The notes: generated from the sequence alone by a model not told the origin. A stretch of 64,000 nucleotides of DNA from JAEUHM01 sp964538625 (GCA_964538625.1 CAZIGH010000002.1:62001-126000), one strand, 5' to 3'; shown: positions 33,188 through 48,100, counted from the first letter of the stretch. Program-made: numbers and translations.

Positions 33188-36100
33188 ATGCTGGCAAGCA
33201 GGCAAAACACGTGTGCAGCAAGCGATAGTGCTCGATCTGCCATTTGGCTGTTCGTGGTATGTATTTTCAGCGGTTTTACCGTTGCTGCAGCCGAGTTTGG
33301 CGACGCTGCAGGCTATACCACGGCCAGTAGCACCGTTAGCACTTCTCTACGCATTGGTGCGCTCGTGGACGATGAGGCTTCTGCCACCTTAAACGCCACC
33401 GCCACGGGTGATGACACGACGGGGAGCGATGACGAAGACGGGGTCACCATACCTGCGGTGGTGCACCTTGGCACATCCAATAGCATCACTGTCCAGGTCA
33501 CGAACAGTACTGCTTCGACTGCGTACCTCAATGTTTGGATTGACTACAACCGCAACAATGTTTTCGGCGACACCGTTGGTGGTGCCTCAGAAAAAGTGGC
33601 GAGCAACGTGACGGTCGCGGCGAACTCCGGCACTGCCAACAGGACCATTAGTTTCACGCCACCGACAGCTGCCGTGCTCGGACCTACCTATGTGCGCGTG
33701 AGACTTACCACAACAAGCAACGCGGGTCCCACGGGTGCGGCAGGCACTGGGGAAGTGGAAGATCACATGATGAACCTCGGTCAGGACACAGGGGACTTCA
33801 ATGCCTTCCCGAATGCGATGAGTGTGGCGAACTCCCGGCTTCGCATTGGTGCTACCGTGGATGCCGAAGCGACTTATGCTTCCAACGCCACCGCAACGAG
33901 CGACGACACCACAGGTTCTGATGACGAAGACGGCGTCACCGTTCCGGCTTCGGTGACTCCTGGAGCGGCTTCGAGCATCACCGTCAACGTCACCAATACC
34001 TTTGGGTCCACTGCGTTTCTGAATGCCTGGGTGGACTTCAACCGGAATGGAGTGCTGACTGACAGTGGCGAACAGATCGCGAGCAACGTCACTGTAGCCA
34101 ATAGCACCAGCAACTCCAACCGCACTCTCACCTTTACCGTTCCCATGACGGCGACACCGGGAACTGCTGGTGTGCGAGTGCGTCTAACCAGTGTCTCCAG
34201 CCCAGGTGCCGACGGACTGGATGGTGTGGGCGAAGTCGAGGACAACGTCATTACCATCAACAATCCACCCACCAAAGACTTCGGGGACTGGAGCGGTTCG
34301 GGAGCTTTGACCTCGACGGCCAACTCGACGGTCAACTCCAATCTGAGACTTGGAAGCTTGGTGGAACCTGAGGAGATGGCAACCGCGAACGCAACCGCTA
34401 CAGGAGACGACATCACCGGCGTGGATGACGAAGACGGAGTCACACTGCCATCGTCTTGGAGTGTGGGACAGGCGTCAAACTTCGTCTTCAATCTCACCAA
34501 TACCACTGGATCAAATGCCTTTCTGCGGACGTGGATCGACTACAACAACGATGGTGACTTTGAAGACTCCGGCGAGCTGGTTATCAACTCCACTATCCCA
34601 ACTGGAACCAGTGACGCGACACAGTATTATGCCGTGACGCCGCTCGCTGCGGGGACCAACCTCGGCGTTCGCGTCCGTCTTTCCAGTGATTCCTCGGTGA
34701 CGGCCACCAGTTCTTCCGGCATTGGCGAAATTGAGGACTATGTCACCACCATCTCGTCCATCACCTCCAGCACCGGCTACTCATGGATACTCGACAATGC
34801 GAATGAAGACACCGTGGTGCATCGTGTGAGTGAAATGGAACCAGACGTGGTGGACTGGGATCCCATCATCAAGGCGGAGTCCTTTGGTACGGTCCGTTAC
34901 ATGACGATGGATTACAATCCAACGACCAAACGGCTCTATGGGGAAGTCAGGATCAAGTGCATGAGCGCCGCACATCCCTTGCAGGGTTTCTGGCTTACCC
35001 TGAGTGAAGGACCTTCGCCGAAGGGAAATACACGCGCCATTATCTACTATGACGGGTTCAATCCCGTGGCCCCCAAAATGACAGTCTATGCTTATGACCC
35101 GAGCCAGGAGCACATGAGTTGGTCCACCCCTGCGAAGCTGCTGGCCTCCAGTGTCACTAGCTCTTCCGTGCAGCCAGGGCCTGTCGTGAATGAAGGTGGC
35201 AACTACTACCGGGTGCAGTTCTCCATCGACTGCGCCGCGATCAACGACCGTAGCAACTTTGCCGCTCACAACTTGCCGCAGGATTGGAGCGGGCTGAGGT
35301 TTGGCAGCGAAGTGGGAGTGTGGATGCAATACTTCAAGTTCAGCGGTGCACCCACCTACAATGCAAGCGGCGCGCTCACTGCTTTCCCGCTGGACTTGGT
35401 CACGCTCTCCGGCACAGGACTGAAACAGTTCACAGGTTCCTTCAGCACAGGTGAGTGGCCTCAGTTGCTAAAAGCCACGGCCACCTCCAGATCGTTCGAT
35501 TACGGGGACTGGAATGGCGCGGGCGCCGCCAGCGGTTCGACGATGAGCGTGGTCAACTCCAACCTTCGTCTTGGAGCGGCAGTGGATGCTGAGGCCTCTC
35601 CAACGCTCAACAATACCGCCAGTGGCGATGGAGCCGATGACGACGGCATCACCATGCCGACAACACTCGGCGCGGGCGCAGCGACCACACTGACACTCAG
35701 CGTCTTCAACAATACGGGGGCCACGGGTTTCGTTAACGGTTGGATTGACTTCAACAACGACGGTTTCTTCGACGACGCACTGGTATCCGCCGGGGGTGAG
35801 CGTCTTGGTGCCGAGATTCCCGTGAGTTCCAGCAGCAGTGCCCAGAGCGTTTCGTTCAACTTCACGGTTCCCATCAGCGCTTCCATAGGCAGCAACCGGG
35901 GGGTGCGTTTCCGCATCACCAACGTCAACAATCCCGGTGCCACCGGTCTCGATGGTGTCGGCGAGGTCGAGGACTACGTGGTAGCCTTTGCCGCCATCAC
36001 CGACTTCGGTGACTTCGCAGCGTTCCCATCCGCAAGCAGTCTGGTGACGAGCACAATCCGCATCGGATCCTTGACTGATACAGAGGGAACGGAGACAACC

Positions 36101-39100
36101 AACACCACCGCTACCGGTGACGACATCACCGGCTCTGACGATGAAGACGGCGTCACTCTGCCCGCAAGCATCGTGCCCGGCGCAGCACAGTCGCTCACTG
36201 TGAATGTGACCAATACCTCTGGAGCGACAGCCTATCTGAATGCGTGGATTGACTTCAATCGCAATGGCATCCTCACCGATGGCGGTGAACAGGTAGCCAC
36301 CAACATCGCAGTCGCCTCTGGCACCAGCAACTCCAACCGCGTCATCAACTTCACAACCCCTCTTACTACCGTAGCAGGGAATGGAGGTGTGCGTGTGAGG
36401 CTCACCAGCATCGCTAGCCCGGGTGCCGACGGTTTGGACGGGAATGGCGAGGTGGAAGATTACGCCATTCCCTTCTCGGGCCCTCCAACGCTGGGCATAG
36501 GCAACCTCGTCTGGAGTGATGCGAATGATAACGGACGCTTTGACCTCGGCGAAGGCGTTGCAGGCGTAGCCATGCAACTGCTGAACACTTCCCATGCCAT
36601 CGTCTCCACCACCACCACTGATGCCGCCGGGCTTTACATGCTCACCACGACTTCTCCGGGCACCTATTATGTAAGGATCCCTGCTTCCGAGTTCGCAGCG
36701 GGAAGACCCTTGCATGGTAGAAACTCCCTCTTGGGCCACGGGCTGGACAACAACCGAGATGACGACTGGGATGAAAACGGCATAGACGATGCCAGCCCGG
36801 CCACCAACGGCATCCGTTCCGTCAACATCACCCTAGCGGCGGGCACTGAGCCCACCACGGCGGAAACCGGCGTGGACGCATCCTGGGACAACGGAGTTGG
36901 TGGACGACCCGCCGATGCGGACTTCGACCAGACAGTGGACTTCGCATTCTCCGCCTGCTCGCAAAACAATCTTTTGGCCAATGGAAGCTTTGAAACCGCG
37001 AATCCAACCACTCTCACCTTCACTGACGTCTTTCCGAGCGGCGGAACCGCGATCGCCCGCACCCGGAGTACCATCAGCAACGCCGACATTGCAGGCTGGA
37101 CCTTTGACGCAGGTTCTTACATCAATGATGCAACGCGCGCCACTGACGGTGGCCGGTTCCTCTATCTCAACGGTGCCGGTGCCGCATCGCAGCATTTTGC
37201 GGTAGGTTCCTCCGTGGCTGGACTTTTCAATCTGAGTGCAGGCCAGGTCTATACCTTGAGCTTCGACTGGGCTGCTTTTGACGCCGCTGCGCCGACGAGC
37301 CCAGCTTCAGGGAACAACACTGAGATCTTCGTCGATCTCCAATACTGTGACTCCAGTCTTTCCAATGCGCGCCGCGTCAGCCTGTTCAAAGATTTTTATG
37401 AACCCAGAACCGGCACCCAGGTAGTCAATCCGAGGAGTCTTTCCACCTGGTCCGCTCTGGATTGGCGGAGGTGCAGGGTGCAGTTCATCCTTCCGCAAGC
37501 CCTCCCCGGGCGGCCTGTGCTTCGTCTTTCGCTGGCAGCGGGCGGCTCCGCAGCCAAAGTGGTCATCGACAACGTGGCACTCACTCAGTCCTGCAATCCT
37601 GCCGCCTGTTCCGTGGGGAACGTCGTCTTCCTCGACAGCAATGGCAATGGAATCAAAGAAGCGGGCGAATCCGGCATCGACAACGTGCTTCTGCACCTCT
37701 ACCGCCGCCCAGCGGTAGGCTCCCCGGTTCACGTCGGGGAAGCGTTCACGGTAGATGGTGGAAAATACTTCTTCTCCGGAATGCAACCCGGCACCTATTT
37801 CGTGCAGGTGGACCCTGCCAATTTTGCGCTGCTCACGCCGCTTTCTTGGCCGGGTGGCTCTATCACCGGGCCGCTCAACGGACGGGTTTCCTCTACTGGT
37901 AACGCAAACCCGGACGTCTCCGCAGTTGACGCTGCTGATGACAATGCGCTCAAGGAAAAGGGAATCGACAACTCTTCACCTGCCAGCAATGGGATCCTCT
38001 CACCCGACTTCGTTCTTGGCTTCGGGAGTGAACCCAGAGGATCAGGAGCCAGCGTAAATGCCGAGACTGGCTACGCAGCCAACATGGATGACGCCATGGA
38101 TGCCAACGGGGACATGACGATCGACTTCGGTTTCCACTCGCCGGCCACGCTTGACTTTGGTGACATGTCCACCTTCCCTAGCGCCAGCAGTGTGGCTAAC
38201 TCGAATCTGCGCATCGGTGCCATCGTGGATGCCGATGTGCAGGCCTATACCAACGCCTTCGCAAGCGGTGATGACATCACTGGCAACGATGATGAAGACG
38301 GACTCACCATGCCCACTTCCATCACACAGGGAGCGAGCGCTAGCTTCACGGTGAACGTCACCAACACCGCCGGTTCCACCGCCTATTTGAATGCCTGGGT
38401 GGACTTCAACAAAAATGGAGTCCTCACGGATTCGGGCGAGCAGGTCGCCTCAAACACGACCATTTCCAACGGCAGCAGCAACTCGGCTCGAACCATTTCG
38501 TTCAACGTGCCCGCCAACGCCACTGTTGGCAACGTGGGAGTGCGGGTCCGCCTCACGACGGTTTCCACGCCGGGCCCCGACGGACAAGATGGCACGGGTG
38601 AAGTGGAGGACACCACCGTGGAAATCGCCCGCGCCGCTGACTTTGCGCTTCTGGTGGTCAACTACAACAACAACACCCTCACGCGTTACGATGGCGGAAG
38701 CGGTGCCCTTCTCAATGTCTGGACACCCAGTGGTGTGAGCGCGCCGAACTATGGATACCGGCTCTCTGACAACACCTTCCTTGTGGCTAACGGATCGGCC
38801 AACACCATCACCAAATACAACCCCTTCACCGGGGCATCCCTTGGCACCCTCGTGCCTTCGGGGAGTGGGCTGAACTTCCCTTATCAGATGGCTGTGGCGT
38901 TGGATGGCAGCATTTACATAGCCAACCAGAATGCTGGTAACGTTCTTCGGTTCAACCAGACCACGGGTGCCATCATCTCCACCGTACTCACCACCTCCAG
39001 CCCAGCGGGGTTTGTGTTTGATCCCTCCAACAAGATGTACGTGACGCAGAACATATCCGGAGGAAGACTGCTCAGATACAGCAGCACGGGCACGCTCGAG

Positions 39101-42100
39101 GCAACGCTCGTAACTTGGCCCAGCGGGGAGTTTCCACGTGGTCTCGCCTGGGGTCCGGATGACCGACTCTACGTCAACGTCCGCAACAACAATGCCACTA
39201 CGGGTAGGGTGGATGCCATCTCCTTCCCCTCAGTCACCCGCACCACTTTCGTCAACATGGACTCTGGTTCCAACCCCTACACTGGCATCAAGTGGGGGCC
39301 AGATGGAAACCTCTACGTGGTGGACTACGGCGAGAACGAACTGCACGTTTACAGTCCTACGGGAGCCGCCGTCCGCACCATCACCGCAAGCATGAGTGGA
39401 CCTCACGCAGTGGCCTTCATCGACACGAATCCCACCACTCTGGACTACGGAGATTTTAACGGATTCGGTGAAGCAAGCAGCACCTGGAGCTCGGCCATCC
39501 GTCTGGGCAATGAGTGTGACACCGAGGCCACACCACGTCTCACCGCTCTTGCCAACGGCGATGATATTGATGACATAGACGATGAAGATGGTGTAACCGC
39601 CCCCGCTTCTCTGACGCCTGGATTGTCCTCCTCTGTGGTCGTGAAGCGGCTGAATAACTCTGGCTCCGCCGTCTTTCTCAATGCCTGGGCTGACTTCAAT
39701 CGCAATGGTTCGCTCGGTGATGCCGGCGAGCACATTATTGTGAACCAAACCGTAGCCAACGGTACGAACGGCGTCTCGGTGGCATACAACTTCACCGTGC
39801 CCGCCAGTGCCATCGTAGGCGATGTGCCTTTCCGCTTCCGACTCACTTCCACCAGCAACCCCGGGCCAACCGGCCAGTCCGGAATCGGTGAAGTGGAAGA
39901 TTACATGTTCACGGTTTCGCCCCCGCTCACGGTGGGCAATCTCGTCTGGAACGACCTCAATGAGAACGGACTCAAGGAGTCCAATGAGCCGGGAGTCCCC
40001 GGACTTCCCGTCCAGTTGCTCACTCCAGGAACGGACAACGCAGTCGGCGGCACAGGGGCGGCTGCGGACACCATCATCGCTACCACTACCACGAACGCTC
40101 AAGGTGAATACTCCTTCACCGGAATGGCACCAGGCAACTATTTCGTGCGCGTGATTCCCTCGACTGCGCTGCCGCTTGCCTCGCGTGTTGTTGTCACCGC
40201 AGACAATGGCGTGGACAACGACAACAACGGTTCTCAAATCGGTACGAGCGGCGGCCCAATCGTAAGCCCGGTCTTCGCACTCAGCGTAGGATCAGAACCA
40301 GGCAGCAGTGGCGGTGGTAGCATTGAGAACACCATCGACTTCGGTGTGACTATCGGCAACAGCGTGCTCTGGCTCATTGATGAAGATTATACCCTTTCCA
40401 CTGCCCTGCGTTTGTGGCGGTTCACCAACTATCGAACCCCAGCCACGACGGTGACAGACTTTGGCCGCATCAAGTATCGTCGTCCCGGCGAATCCACCGT
40501 ACGAGACATCGTGGATGCAGGGGACATTGAGGCCATGGCTATCAACCGATACAGCGGCCAGATCTTCGTGTTTTCCACAGGCAGACTGTCAGGTTCTCCG
40601 GCTGGCACCCAAGCGCTCTGGACATACAACCTCAATGATGCGGATGCGAATGTGGGTAACATTGTTTTCCAGCTCATCGGCCACATTACACGGCCCACCT
40701 CTGGCGGTCCGCTCGAAGCTCTGGCTTATGACCCCGACAGTAAGCGTCTCTACACCGCAGATCCGAAGGACAACAACCAAAACTCCAGCACCACGGTGGA
40801 CCGCCTCTACTATCTGGACATCACCACGCTCAACCCCAACCCCCTGCTTGCCACGCCTATGGTTTCCGTGGGGGACATGAGTGGAGCGGGTCAACACTGC
40901 CACTACACCGACGGACTCGAGTTCCGTGAAGACGGTGCCCTGTTTGCCGTGGATGGAGTAGATAGCCACATCTATCGGATCAACCCAGCTACCGGGGCCA
41001 TCATGGAGGTTTCAGACAACAACATTGCGGGGGGACCCGGCGGTTCAGTCGATGTGGAGACCATGGCCTGGGATGAGGTGGCAGATCGCATGATCGCCGT
41101 GGATAACAGCGGTCAGCGTTTCATCGAGGTCACTCTCGGAAGCCACGGTGCCAATATTGCCATTGCCAGCTATCGCACCGGCGTTCCGGGAATGCCGGCC
41201 AACGCTGACCTTGAAGCATCCGCTATGTATGATGCCAATCCTCCACGACCACGAGTCGGCGTGGGCAACCTTGTCTTCATCGACGCAAACCACAACGGAC
41301 GTTACGACTCAGGAGAGGGCGTGAACAACGTGGTGGTGGAACTTTATCAAGCTGACGACGGCCCGGGAACAGATGCTCCAGTGGCCAGCACCATCACGAG
41401 TGGTGGCGGACTTTACAACTTTGACCGCCTGCTTGAGGACAGCTATTATGTCCACATTCCAGCGCGCAACTTCGTAGAAGGCGCACCATTGTTTGGTTTC
41501 GAATCCATGCCGGGCACAGCGCCTGGGGATGACAGCGTGGCTGGTGAAGACGGCATTGATACAGCCAGCCCGGAGATCACCGGTATCAGCACCTCCACCT
41601 TTGCCCTGACCAACGATGGCGAACCCACCACTGCCACAGGTGAGACTGGAGTGGCACACACCAGCGACGACGCAGACGACAACAACACGGATCTGACGAT
41701 TGACCTAGGATTCCGAAACAAGGTCATCACCGTGGGTGACCTGGTCTGGAATGATCTGAACAATGACGGCATCAAGAATGCAGGTGAGCCGGGAGTGGCC
41801 GGCGTCACCGTTGAGTTACTCTCGCCTGGAGCCGACAATGCCATTGGTGGCACTGGCATCAATGCTGACTCGATCATACAGACCACCACCACCAATGCCT
41901 CTGGCAACTACAGCTTCAGTGTCACCACCTACACGCGTGTCTATGTCCGCATCACACCTCCCGCCAGTCATCCGCTGGCCAGCAGCGTGAAGGTGACGCT
42001 GGACAATGGTGTGGACAACGACAATAACGGCACGCAGACAGGACTGGTGGGCACGCAGATCGTCAGCCCGGTCATCCAACTCGGCATCGCTCAAGAGCCG

Positions 42101-45100
42101 GGCAGTTCAGGAACGACCAACAACGAAAACACCATCGACTTTGGCATTCGCCCCAGTCCCGTGATCGCCATCATGCCCGAGACTCTGCCTCATTGCACCG
42201 TTGGCAGCACTTACAGCCAGACCCTCACCGCATCGGGAGGCAGTGGACCCTACACCTTTGCCGTGACCAGCGGAACTCTCCCTGCCGGTTTGTCCTTGGC
42301 ATCCGCCACAGGAATCCTTGCCGGCACGCCCACCAGTTCCACGAGCGCCACATTTACCATTACTGCCACGGACACGCTCGGATGCACCGGCACTCGTGCC
42401 TACACCGTGACGCCGGTGGATACCGACTTTGGGGACTGGAACGGCTCCGGAGCGGCCACGGCGAGCACTTCCAGCACCATCAACTCCAATCTCCGCATTG
42501 GCACCGTACCAACGGATGCTGAGGCCTCTGTCACGGCCAACTCTGCCGCCAGCGCGGATGACAACACCGGCGCAGATGATGAAGACCTGGTGCTCCCAGG
42601 CAGCATCGCGCAGGCACAGTCTGTCACTCTGCCAGTGACGGTCTTCAATAACACCGGTGCCAATGCCTACCTGAACGCTTGGATTGACTTCAACAATGAC
42701 GGTAGCTTCAATGACGCCCTGATCAGTGCCGGCGGCGAGCGGCTCGAAGCGGTAAGAACCATCGCAAGCGCAGCGTCCGCAAGCACCCACAACATCTCCT
42801 TCACCGTGCCCACCGGAGCCAGCGTGGGTAGCAATCGTGGAGTGCGCTTCCGTCTGACCAATCAGCCCATCACCCTTCCCACCGGTCAGGCGGGTTCGGG
42901 TGAAGTGGAAGACTATGTAATCAACATCACCGCTGCCCAGACGGACTTCGGCGACTGGAACGGCTCTGGAGCAGCTACCGCCAGCACAAGCAGCAACGTC
43001 AACCCCAATCTCCGCATGGGAACCAATGCGACGGACTCTGAGGCCTCCGTCTCCGCCAACTCCACCGCCAGCACGGATGACAACACCGGAGCGGATGATG
43101 AAGATGTGCCAGTTCCAGCCAGCCTTACGCAGGGCCTAGCCTCTAGCATTGCCGTTCCCGTCCTTAATAACACCGGTGCCAACGCCTATCTCAATGCGTG
43201 GATCGATTTCAACAACGACGGTACTTTTGACGATGCGCTGGTCACCTCGGGAGGCGAGCGCCTCGAGGCAGTGAGAACCATTGGAAGCAGCGCATCCACC
43301 GTCACGCAAACTATCAACTTCACCGTTCCGCTCACCGCCAGCATCGGAAGCAATCGCGGCGTTCGTCTTCGCCTGACCAATCAGGCGGTGACGCTGCCGA
43401 CGGGAGCCGTGGGTGAAGGTGAGGTGGAAGACCATGTGGTCACCATCGCTCCCATCCTCACCGACTACGGTGATTGGAATGGTTCGGGCGCTGCGACCAC
43501 CTCCACAAGCAGCATCGTTTCCAGCAACCTGCGCATGGGCACCATCGCCACTGATGCTGAACCCCTGGTGACCCCCAATGCTGCGGCCACTGCGGACGAT
43601 ACGAACGGCACGGATGATGAAGACGTCGCCGTGCCAGCAAGCCTTGTGCCTACTCAGTCAGCTATTCTTGCCGTGCCCGTGTTTAACAATACCGGAGTCA
43701 ATGCCTACCTGAATGCGTGGATTGACTTCAACAATGATGGCGTCTTCAACGACACCCTGGTCAGCTCCGGCGGTGAGAGACTGGAGGCCGTCCGGACGAT
43801 CTCGTCCAGCGCCAGCGCCGCCACGCACAACATCACGTTCACTGTACCCATCGGTGCCAGCGTAGGATCTGGCCGGGGGCTCCGTCTGCGGCTTACGGAC
43901 CAGGCCGTCACTCCTCCCACTGGCGCAGTGGGGAATGGTGAAGTGGAAGATCACGTAGTCACCATCGCCCCCATTCCGCTGGACTTCGGTGACCATACCG
44001 GCTTCCCCGCAGCCAGTCAGGTGGCTAGCGCGAATCTCCGCATCGGCACTGCGGCCACTGACTCCGAGGCGTCGAATCCCACCACAGGCACTGCAAACGC
44101 CGACGACACGACGGGCACAGATGACGAAGATTTGGTCATCCCCTCCGTCGTTGCAGGTTCCAGCGCCACATTTACCATCCCCGTCACCCTTGCCGGTCCT
44201 GTCACCACAGGTAGGCTAATGGCCTGGGTGGACTGGAACAATGACGGTGATGTACTGGATGCAGGTGAAGTGATCGCGCTCAGCAATGGTGTGCTGATCT
44301 CCGGCACGAACACCATCACCGCTACTCTCGAGCCACCAGCAGGCACAGCCACCTCGGTCAATGTCAGCCGTTTCCTCCGCGTTCGCGCTGCCGAGGGCAC
44401 CACCAGTCCGGACTTCTCTGGCGCTTCGCTCGGCGCGGGGGAGGTGGAGGACTATCCTGTGACAGTGACGCCTCCGACGACCGACTTTGGTGACTTTACC
44501 GGTTTCGCCTCGGCCAGTAGCACCGCATTGGCCACTGCCGACACGTTGCGCATGGGCACTGCGGTGGACACAGAGTTCATGGCCACGCTCAACACTGCCG
44601 CCTCCGGTGACGACGTGACCGGCATTGATGATGAGGATGGAGTCACCGTTCCCTCACTGATGATGCAGGGAGAAAGTGTGACCCTGCCCGTCAGAGTGCT
44701 TAACGGCACCACAGGAAGCGCTTACCTCAATGCGTGGATTGACTTCAACAACGACGGCGTTCTCAATGACACGCTGCTCACCGCAGGTGGAGAGCGTCTT
44801 GAAGCGGTCCGCACCATCCCCTCCATGATTGGTACCGGACTTCTGCGTGAATGGTGGCTCGGCATCAGCGGAACGAACCTCTCCGCACTGACCAGCCATC
44901 CGGCTTATCCTAACAGCCCGAACGGCAGCGACCAGATCTCCAGCTTTGAAGTGCCCGTGAACTGGGCGGATAACATGGGCCAACGCGTCCGCGGGTGGCT
45001 TACTCCAACAACTACCGGCAACTATAGCTTCTGGATCTCCGGAGATGATGAAACCCAGCTGCTCCTCAGCACCAATCAGAATCCCGCCAACGCCACGGTC

Positions 45101-48100
45101 ATCGCACGCGTGTCTTCCTGGACGAACTCACGAGAGTGGAACAAGTTCTCCGAGCAGCGCTCCGCACTCATTCCGCTAGTGGCTGGACAGCGTTACTACA
45201 TCGAAGGCATCATGAAAGAAGGGGGCGGTGGTGATAACATGGCTGCCGCCTGGGAGCTGAGCGGCTCCGGCACGGGGCCAGTGGTGATAGCTGGTTCCTT
45301 CCTTACTCCCTATTTCAGCACGCAGAACATCACGTTCACGGTTCCGACCACGGCTTCCGTGGGTGCGGGACGTGGCGTGCGTCTGCGTCTTACGGACCAG
45401 GCCACCACCACACCAGTAGGAGCAGTTGGAGCGGGTGAAGTAGAAGACTACACTGTGGAGCTTGGGAACCTCTCCCTGGGCAACTTGGTCTGGAACGACC
45501 TCAACAACAACGGTGCCAAAGAAGCTGGAGAGAATGGCATCGGCGGCGTGAGCGTGGAGCTTTGGACCACAAGCCCTGCGGCTCTGTATGCCACCACTAC
45601 CACAGCCACCTCAGGTGACGTAGGTACCTACCTCTTCAGTAATCTCCCAGCCGGCAGCTATGAAGTGCGGATTCCGCGTTCCAACTTCTACATCGGCGGG
45701 CCGCTCTACGGCATGCGTTCCTCCACGGGGAATGACACTGACAGTGGCAAAGACGATGCGTCCACATCGTCTGATAACGGCATAGATGAAGCGGCCCCCC
45801 ACATGACCGCCCATGGAGTGAAGTCGGTGACCATCGCCCTCACAGGCAATGAGCCTGTGGACTCGGGCACAGAAACAGGGTTCGCCAATGCAATGGACTC
45901 CGCTTATGACAACCGTGGAGACCTCACCGTGGACTTTGGCTTTGTCCCTCTAGCCTCGGCTGCCTGTCCGGCTGGCAACATGGTGGCCACCGGCGGATTT
46001 GAAGGAGCCAGCTTCAGCGCCAATGCGACCATGGGGGGCATCTCCGGCCAGACCTTCACCTCCACGGCACCTTTTGGTGCCGGTGCATGGAGCTTCACCG
46101 GCAGCACGGCCATCCCTCCGCAGTGGGTCAACATGGGCAGCGGCTCCATGGAAGGAACCAAGGTGGTGTGGGTAGCTGGCCACGCCATCAGCACCAATGG
46201 CATCCGCACGGACCTTTCATCGCTTGATCTCGACAAAAACTATCAGGTGGCATTCTGGGTGGCGGCTTTTGATCCCGCCAGCCCGGCAGCATCCACCACG
46301 AGAGCTCAGCTTGAGTTTTACGCAGACGTCTCCTCCGCGTTTGCGCCGAATCCGGTGCAAGTCACTTCCGTATCACCCGGCGGATCCACCCAGTATTGGA
46401 CATCCACACGCACCACCACCAGTGCGGCAAATGCGGCCATCACCGCCGTGCAGTGGGACCTGAAGACCAGCCGACCGCTGGCTACGGATGGCACCGCGTA
46501 TGCAGCGGGCAAAACCCTGGACCCCAAGACGCTCAACTGGCAGCTTGTGTGGGTGCAACTGCGTCCGAACTACAGTACCGTCCGCATGGCGCTGGCACAG
46601 CAGGCAGCACCCGCCGGAGGTATGTTCATCGACGGACTGAATATGGAATGTGGCACCTTCACGTTCCGCTCCGGCATAGGCAACATGGTGTTCAAGGACA
46701 CCAACTACAATGGCATCTGCGACGCAGGCGAAGGCGTGAACGATGTGATCCTCCATCTCAGGGACAACGCCGGCACACACATACGCACCACAGTGACCGA
46801 TTCCCTCGGACGCTACCTATTCACCGGCCTCGTGCCTGGCAACTATACTGTGACCGTGCCGGCCTCTGAGTTCGCTTCTGGGCTGCCGCTGGTCGGACAC
46901 GTCTCGCTCCTCGGCGCTGGTGGTGACGCCGTAGCGGATGATGATGTGGATGAAAACGGCATCGACCAGAGCTTCCCCAACCTCACCGGAGTCAGCAGTG
47001 GTGTCATCAGCCTCAGTGCTGCGTCAGAACCTACGGACGCCACGGTGGAAAAGGGACTCCACAAGGCCTATGATAACGTGGATGACGCCCGCTATGACCT
47101 GACGGTGGACTTCGGCTTCGGCCCCTCCATTCTCGACTATGGTGACTACACTCCGTTCGGCATTGCCAGTGCCATTCCTTCCACCGCCATTCGGTTGGGA
47201 GCGAATGCGGGTGATGTGGAAGGACTTCCAGTTACGGACTCCACCGCCACCGGTGATGACCTGAGCAACACCGACGATGAAGATGGCATCACCATGCCGT
47301 CCAGCATCACGGCTGGTGCCAGCGGAAACATTACTCGCAGCGTCACCAATCTCAGCGCCTCCGCCGCCTACTTCAGTGCCTGGGTGGACTTCAACAACAA
47401 CGGCAGCCTCACCGACCCAGGGGAACAAGTGGCCACCGACATCGTGGTTCCCTCTGGAACCAATGGTTCTTCGTCTCTTCTGTCCGTGGCTGTCCCGGCC
47501 AATGCGTTTATTGGCACCGTGGGCGCTCGTTTCCGCATCAACTCCACACCGTCTGCGGGGCCCACTGGATTCGGTGGTGATGGCGAAGTGGAGGATCACA
47601 TGCTCACCATCATCGCACCCACCACTGACTTCGGTGACTTCTCACTGTTCGGCAGCGCTGGCACCACTGCGGATCAGCAGCTTCGAATCGGCTCCACTGC
47701 CACCGATACTGAGGCTGTGGCCACCACCAACTCCACGGCCACTGGTGACGACATCACCGGCAGTGACGATGAGGATGGGCTCACTTACACCTCTCTGGTT
47801 CCTGGTCAAAGCGGCAGCCTTACGGTCCGCGTGCGCAATGTGACCGGGTCCGATGCATGGTTGAACGTCTGGCTTGACTGGAACAACAACGGCACCGTGG
47901 ACACCGGAGAACAACTGCTTGCCTACGAGTGGATCGGCAGCACCGGCACTCAAGACATCAACATCCCGGTGACGGTTCCGGTGAATGCGTTCATCGGCGG
48001 CGTAGGTGCGCGCATCCGCCTCAGCAGCAGTTACTTCTCAGGCTTTACAGGGACCTCGGGCACTGGGGAGGTGGAAGATCACCTGGTGACCATCAGCCCG

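Noticed and set aside
35468..36739. 423-codon open frame on the minus strand
   Set aside because: Antisense to GEVED units 4-5 and a SdrD-B unit; low-complexity, no recognisable domain, so a shadow of the giant gene.
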